Shown piece after piece: positions 61,018 through 64,000 of a stretch of 64,000 bases of DNA. The DNA is taken from NCBI RefSeq assembly GCF_020151015.1, contig NZ_CP083746.1, positions 3,005,001 through 3,069,000 of the forward strand, written 5' to 3'. The stretch comes from Pseudomonas sp. p1(2021b). GTDB lineage: Bacteria; Pseudomonadota; Gammaproteobacteria; Pseudomonadales; Pseudomonadaceae. Numbering within the stretch: the first letter of the stretch is position 1; each line of letters opens with the position of its first letter. The notes beneath the pieces are model-generated. The model searched no databases. It was given only the letters and a program-made list of their open reading frames with translations, and was not told the DNA's origin. The translations under genes and the position numbers were made by a program.

Positions 61018-61581
61018 ATGCCACCCGCCCCGCGCTATTGCCCGCACTGCACAACGGAGCTCGCCCGGGGCGTTCCCAGCGGCGACACCCACGAGCGTCT
61101 GCATTGCGCCGGGTGTGGCTATGTCCACTACATCAACCCCAAGATCATCGCCGGCTGCATCATCGAGCGCGATGGCAAGTACCTGCTGTGCCAGCGCGCC
61201 ATCCCCCCTCGCCCCGGCACCTGGACCTTGCCGGCCGGCTTCATGGAGGCCGGCGAAACCACCGAACAGGCCGCCTTGCGCGAGGTCTGGGAAGAAAGCG
61301 GCGTACGCGGCGAGATCGTCTCGCCCTATTCGATCTTCAGCGTGCCCAAGATCAGCGAGGTGTACATCATCTTCCGCGCCATCGCCACGGAAGAGACCGG
61401 CCAGTACGGTCCGGAGACCCTCGCCTATCGCTTCTTCGAGCCTGACGAAATCCCCTGGGACGAGATCTACTACCCCGCCATCCGCCAGATCCTCGAGCGC
61501 TACATCCTCGAGCGCCAGGCCGGGGTATACGGCATCTACATGGGCAACGACGATACCGGCAAGGTGCATTTCATTCGGTGA
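61018..61581 (+). CDS. Nudix hydrolase with N-terminal zinc ribbon
   Basis: 187-residue Nudix hydrolase. Four Cys residues (CPHC near residue 7 and CAGC near 36) form a zinc ribbon, then the Nudix box GFMEAGETTEQAALREVWEE appears complete (about residues 77-99). The combination resembles small NADH/ADP-ribose/FAD pyrophosphatase-like members. Starts two bases after the GntR stop, so it is co-transcribed with the regulator. A role in nucleotide-cofactor housekeeping for a flavin-heavy pathway is possible but unproven. Confidence 0.88.
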   Translation: MPPAPRYCPHCTTELARGVPSGDTHERLHCAGCGYVHYINPKIIAGCIIERDGKYLLCQRAIPPRPGTWTLPAGFMEAGETTEQAALREVWEESGVRGEIVSPYSIFSVPKISEVYIIFRAIATEETGQYGPETLAYRFFEPDEIPWDEIYYPAIRQILERYILERQAGVYGIYMGNDDTGKVHFIR

Positions 61582-61588
61582 TTGCCCA

Positions 61589-62059
61589 TCAGCCTGCACG
61601 CGCCTTGAACATTCGCTCGTCATAGGCGAAATCGAACACCTCGCGCACACGGACCTCGCGTACCGCCGGGTGCAGCGGATTGACCACCAGGTTGCGCTCC
61701 AGTTGCAGCACCACCGAAGGCACGATGAGCCCCAGATGGCTGCGCGCTTCGAGCCAACGTGTGCCGAACAGCATGCTGGGGTTGTCGGCCGGCAGCGCAT
61801 CCCAGCCGGCAGGCAGTTGATCGGCGGCAGGTTCCAGGTACAGCGCCGGATCGTCGGGCAACTCGAAACAGGTGATCTTGAGGGGAAACTGGGGGCGCCC
61901 GGCCGCATGGACGAAGGTCTCCAACGTACAGATCGCCGGCGACAAGCCCATGTACAGCGCCGGCACGTCGATCTGGTTCCAGCGCCCACCCACGATCGCC
62001 GCGCCCCTGCCACTGAGGTCATCTGCCCGGGAAGCCTTGGCGACGCGCCAGGCCAGCAT
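61589..62059 (-). CDS. RES-domain toxin
   Basis: 156-residue RES-family toxin. These enzymes cleave NAD+ and stop growth; a closely related P. putida system is known. The pattern AWRVAKASRADDLSGRGA, GGRWNQIDVPALYMGLS and LETFVHA carries the conserved Arg, Tyr and Glu of the active site. Its ATG overlaps the antitoxin stop by one base (TGATG), so translation is coupled. It ends seven bases from the convergent Nudix gene. A start further upstream at 62182 would be inside the antitoxin and was rejected. Confidence 0.9.
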   Translation of the reverse strand: MLAWRVAKASRADDLSGRGAAIVGGRWNQIDVPALYMGLSPAICTLETFVHAAGRPQFPLKITCFELPDDPALYLEPAADQLPAGWDALPADNPSMLFGTRWLEARSHLGLIVPSVVLQLERNLVVNPLHPAVREVRVREVFDFAYDERMFKARAG

Positions 62060-62565
62060 CAGACGACGCCACCCCATTCCAGGGCCACCAGCGCCCGGCG
62101 TACCTGCTTGGCACCGATCTCGGTCTCGCACAGCATCACCGGGGCCATACCGCCTAGGGCATCGTTGGGCCGGGACATCCACGCCACGGCCGGCGCTTCG
62201 CCTTCGAAGACCGCCACCGCCTGATGGGTGATTTCGGCGATGCGGTCCAGGCGTTCGGAGGCCACGGCATCGAGCGGCTGGTTGTCGCGCACACGGCGCT
62301 CGAGGGTCGAGATCGACGCGTTGAACAGCGCCGCCAGCTGTTTTTCCGGCAGGCTGAACAGGCGCTTGACCTCCTGATAAAGCTTGGCCGGCAAACCGTC
62401 GCGGATCTGTACCAGACGCTGGGCCTCGGTCAACTGATCGTGGGCCTGGGAATAGCCCCAGAACACGCCGTCCGCCTCGCGGACCTCGAGCGCTGCCTTG
62501 CGCCCGCCTTCGATCGTGGCGTAACGCGCACGCCGGGCAGGTGCCTTCTTGGTCGTCTCGATCAT
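62059..62565 (-). CDS. Xre/ParS-type antitoxin (MbcA/ParS/Xre family)
   Basis: 168-residue antitoxin paired with the RES toxin. N-terminal helix-turn-helix (LFSLPEKQLAALFNASISTLERRV, about residues 65-90) and a C-terminal toxin-binding domain (the former DUF2384 region, ending ALVALEWGGVV). ATG 62565 has GAGG upstream. It should neutralise the toxin and repress its own promoter through the inverted repeat just upstream. Confidence 0.88.
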   Translation of the reverse strand: MIETTKKAPARRARYATIEGGRKAALEVREADGVFWGYSQAHDQLTEAQRLVQIRDGLPAKLYQEVKRLFSLPEKQLAALFNASISTLERRVRDNQPLDAVASERLDRIAEITHQAVAVFEGEAPAVAWMSRPNDALGGMAPVMLCETEIGAKQVRRALVALEWGGVV

Positions 62566-62572
62566 GCTCACC

Positions 62573-62601
62573 TCATTTGGTGATAAAAAAACATCAAATG
62601 A
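62573..62601. promoter_or_regulatory. Candidate autoregulatory operator of the RES/Xre pair
   Basis: Inverted repeat tcatttg-N15-caaatga, starting eight bases before the antitoxin ATG with an A-rich centre. Placed where the antitoxin would repress its own operon. Confidence 0.5.
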
Positions 62602-62694
62602 AGGATACATCGACTGGAAGGCCGTTGCACGGGTCTTTCTGTGCGGCGAGCGACCTTGCGTCGCGAAAGGACCGATCCCGGCCCCATGGCATTC

Positions 62695-62988
62695 TCAAGG
62701 CCCGACGCCCTCGACAATGATCACCTCGGCCCTCGCCACACCTTGCCGATACCCGCATGCCTCCTGGTACGCCTCGGACCGGTAGCACGCCAACGCCTGC
62801 TCGTACGAGTCGAACTCGATCACCACGCTACGCTGTGGGGTAGGCCTGCCCTCCATCGCCTCGCTGCGCCCGCCACGGGCCAGCAGGCGGCCGCCAAACG
62901 CGGCGAAGGCCGCCGGGGCGCGTTGGGTGTACTGCTGGTACTGCTCGGGGTCGGTGACGTCGACATGGGCGATCCAGTAAGCCTTCAT
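62695..62988 (-). CDS. DUF1330 family protein
   Basis: 97-residue ferredoxin-like-fold protein. Pattern MKAYWIAHVDVTDPEQYQQY, then GRLLARGGRSEAMEG and VVIEFDSYEQALACYRSEAYQ, as in DUF1330. Members are small dimeric proteins with few known roles; some sit in aromatic catabolic clusters as isomerase-like helpers. ATG 62988 has AGGAGAG upstream. Divergent from ribB with operator D between, so it is probably in the GntR regulon. Confidence 0.85.
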   Translation of the reverse strand: MKAYWIAHVDVTDPEQYQQYTQRAPAAFAAFGGRLLARGGRSEAMEGRPTPQRSVVIEFDSYEQALACYRSEAYQEACGYRQGVARAEVIIVEGVGP

Positions 62989-63021
62989 CCAGTGCTCTCC
63001 TGAAAAGGTTATTTGTGTATG

Positions 63022-63033
63022 ATGGTATACCAT
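63022..63033. promoter_or_regulatory. Candidate GntR operator D (DUF1330/ribB intergenic)
   Basis: ATGGTATACCAT, a perfect 12-base palindrome identical to site C, 33 bases from the DUF1330 start and 31 from the ribB start. It could control both directions. Confidence 0.6.
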
Positions 63034-63064
63034 AAAAACCACCCTACCACAGCGAGTGTGCAGC

Positions 63065-64000
63065 ATGGCTTTCAACAGCATCGAAGAACTCCTCGAGGAC
63101 TACCGCCAGGGCAAGATGGTCCTGCTGGTGGACGACGAGGACCGTGAAAACGAGGGCGACTTGCTGATCGCCGCCGAGCGCTGTGACGCCCAGGCCATCA
63201 ACTTCATGGCCCGGCAAGCGCGCGGGCTGATCTGCCTGACCCTGACCGACGAGCACTGCCAGCGCCTGGGCCTTGAACAGATGGTGCCGGCCAACGGCAG
63301 CATGTTCAGCACCGCCTTCACCGTGTCCATCGAGGCCGCCACAGGCGTCACCACCGGCATCTCTGCCGCCGACCGCGCCCGCACCGTGGCGGCAGCCATG
63401 GCCCCTGACGCCCGCCCCGAAGACCTGGTACAGCCAGGCCATATCTTCCCGCTGCGCGCCCGCGAAGGCGGCGTACTGACCCGTGCCGGGCACACCGAGG
63501 CCGGTTGCGACCTGGCCCGCCTGGCCGGCTTTGCCCCCGCCTCGGTGATCGTCGAGGTGCTCAACGACGACGGCACCATGGCCCGGCGCCCGGACCTGGA
63601 GCTGTTCGCCGAACACCACGGCATCAAGATCGGCACCATCGCCGACCTGATCCACTATCGCCTGAGCACCGAGCAGACCATCAAGCGCATCGGCGAGCGC
63701 GAACTGCCCACCGTGCATGGCACCTTCCGCCTGGTGACCTACGAAGACCGCATCGAGGGCGGCGTACACATGGCCATGGTGATGGGCGACATCCGCCGCG
63801 ACCAGCCGACGTTGGTGCGGGTGCACGTGATCGACCCGCTGCGCGACCTGGTCGGCGCCGAATATGCGGGCCCCGCCAATTGGACGTTGTGGGCGGCACT
63901 GCAGAAGATCGCCGCCGAAGGCGCGGGCGTGGTGGTGATCCTGGCCAACCATGAATCCTCCCAGGCCTTGCTCGAACGCGTGCCGCACCTGACCCAGCCG
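63065..64000 (+). CDS. ribB: 3,4-dihydroxy-2-butanone-4-phosphate synthase (RibB) with degenerate GTP cyclohydrolase II-like domain, 3' end outside window
   Basis: First committed riboflavin enzyme on the pentose branch: converts ribulose-5-phosphate to dihydroxybutanone phosphate and formate. The DHBP synthase domain (about residues 1-200) has the acidic loop LLVDDEDRENEGDL and the RAGHTEAGCDLARLAG motif. From about residue 205 it enters a GCH-II-like domain, but the zinc cysteines and CDC region expected near 260-275 are replaced (VIDPLRDLVGAEYAG), so this half should lack cyclohydrolase activity, as in other pseudomonad RibB proteins. Start ATG 63065. Operator D directly upstream suggests a pathway-linked copy, not the housekeeping gene. 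Confidence 0.9.
   Translation, partial: MAFNSIEELLEDYRQGKMVLLVDDEDRENEGDLLIAAERCDAQAINFMARQARGLICLTLTDEHCQRLGLEQMVPANGSMFSTAFTVSIEAATGVTTGISAADRARTVAAAMAPDARPEDLVQPGHIFPLRAREGGVLTRAGHTEAGCDLARLAGFAPASVIVEVLNDDGTMARRPDLELFAEHHGIKIGTIADLIHYRLSTEQTIKRIGERELPTVHGTFRLVTYEDRIEGGVHMAMVMGDIRRDQPTLVRVHVIDPLRDLVGAEYAGPANWTLWAALQKIAAEGAGVVVILANHESSQALLERVPHLTQP

Overview
The window reads as chromosomal DNA of a Pseudomonas, most likely of the P. putida group. Coding is dense and GC-rich. The REP repeats have the typical Pseudomonas core (gggcttgtcccgcgat). Several proteins closely match P. putida enzymes as I remember them: a 403-residue creatinase, a 470-residue L-DOPA decarboxylase, and a RES/Xre toxin-antitoxin pair. 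I saw no rRNA, tRNA, CRISPR array, insertion sequence or prophage. Both edges cut genes: a hybrid histidine kinase at base 1 and a ribB-type gene at base 64000.

Layout. 1-8.4 kb: signalling and envelope genes (hybrid kinase, receiver-only protein, DUF1624 acyltransferase, OprD-type porin, lipoprotein, Cache-GGDEF diguanylate cyclase, small secreted protein). 8.7-12.8 kb: DUF2946 protein, TonB-dependent receptor and an MHS-family transporter. 12.9-18.5 kb: czcCBA heavy-metal efflux operon. 18.8-22.5 kb: thioredoxin-like protein with a DUF2790 protein, divergent from an OmpR/EnvZ-type pair and a DoxX protein. 22.5-27.8 kb: phosphatidylserine synthase, then a GlxA/AraC regulator, an MHS transporter and creatinase, probably a creatine-use module. 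28-33.9 kb: katG, an EamA exporter, a PLDc_N-like small protein, a second GlxA/AraC regulator and TetR. 34-41.3 kb: one very large Tc-toxin A subunit with no TcB or TcC partner nearby. 41.8-45.2 kb: ddc, LysR and YebC. 45.3-49.2 kb: FAD amine oxidase, OPA-type organophosphate/phosphonate transporter and divergent LysR. 49.3-52.4 kb: DUF2784, trans-aconitate methyltransferase and a chemoreceptor.

52.6-64 kb is the most interesting part. It holds an NCS1 permease, two paralogous flavin reductases, a luciferase-like FMN monooxygenase, a DUF1185 protein, an alpha/beta hydrolase, an aldehyde dehydrogenase, a carboxymuconolactone-decarboxylase-like protein, a GntR/FCD regulator and a zinc-ribbon Nudix hydrolase. 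After a RES/Xre toxin-antitoxin pair come a DUF1330 gene and a divergent ribB-type gene. Four copies of an operator centred on GGTATACC sit before the permease, the first flavin reductase, the DUF1185 gene and the DUF1330/ribB pair, tying these units into one likely GntR regulon. The gene set resembles the Rut uracil ring-opening logic (importer, FMN monooxygenase, flavin reductase, hydrolase) but uses different families. I infer an uncharacterised oxidative ring-opening pathway, probably for an N-heterocycle, that also raises riboflavin synthesis to supply FMN.
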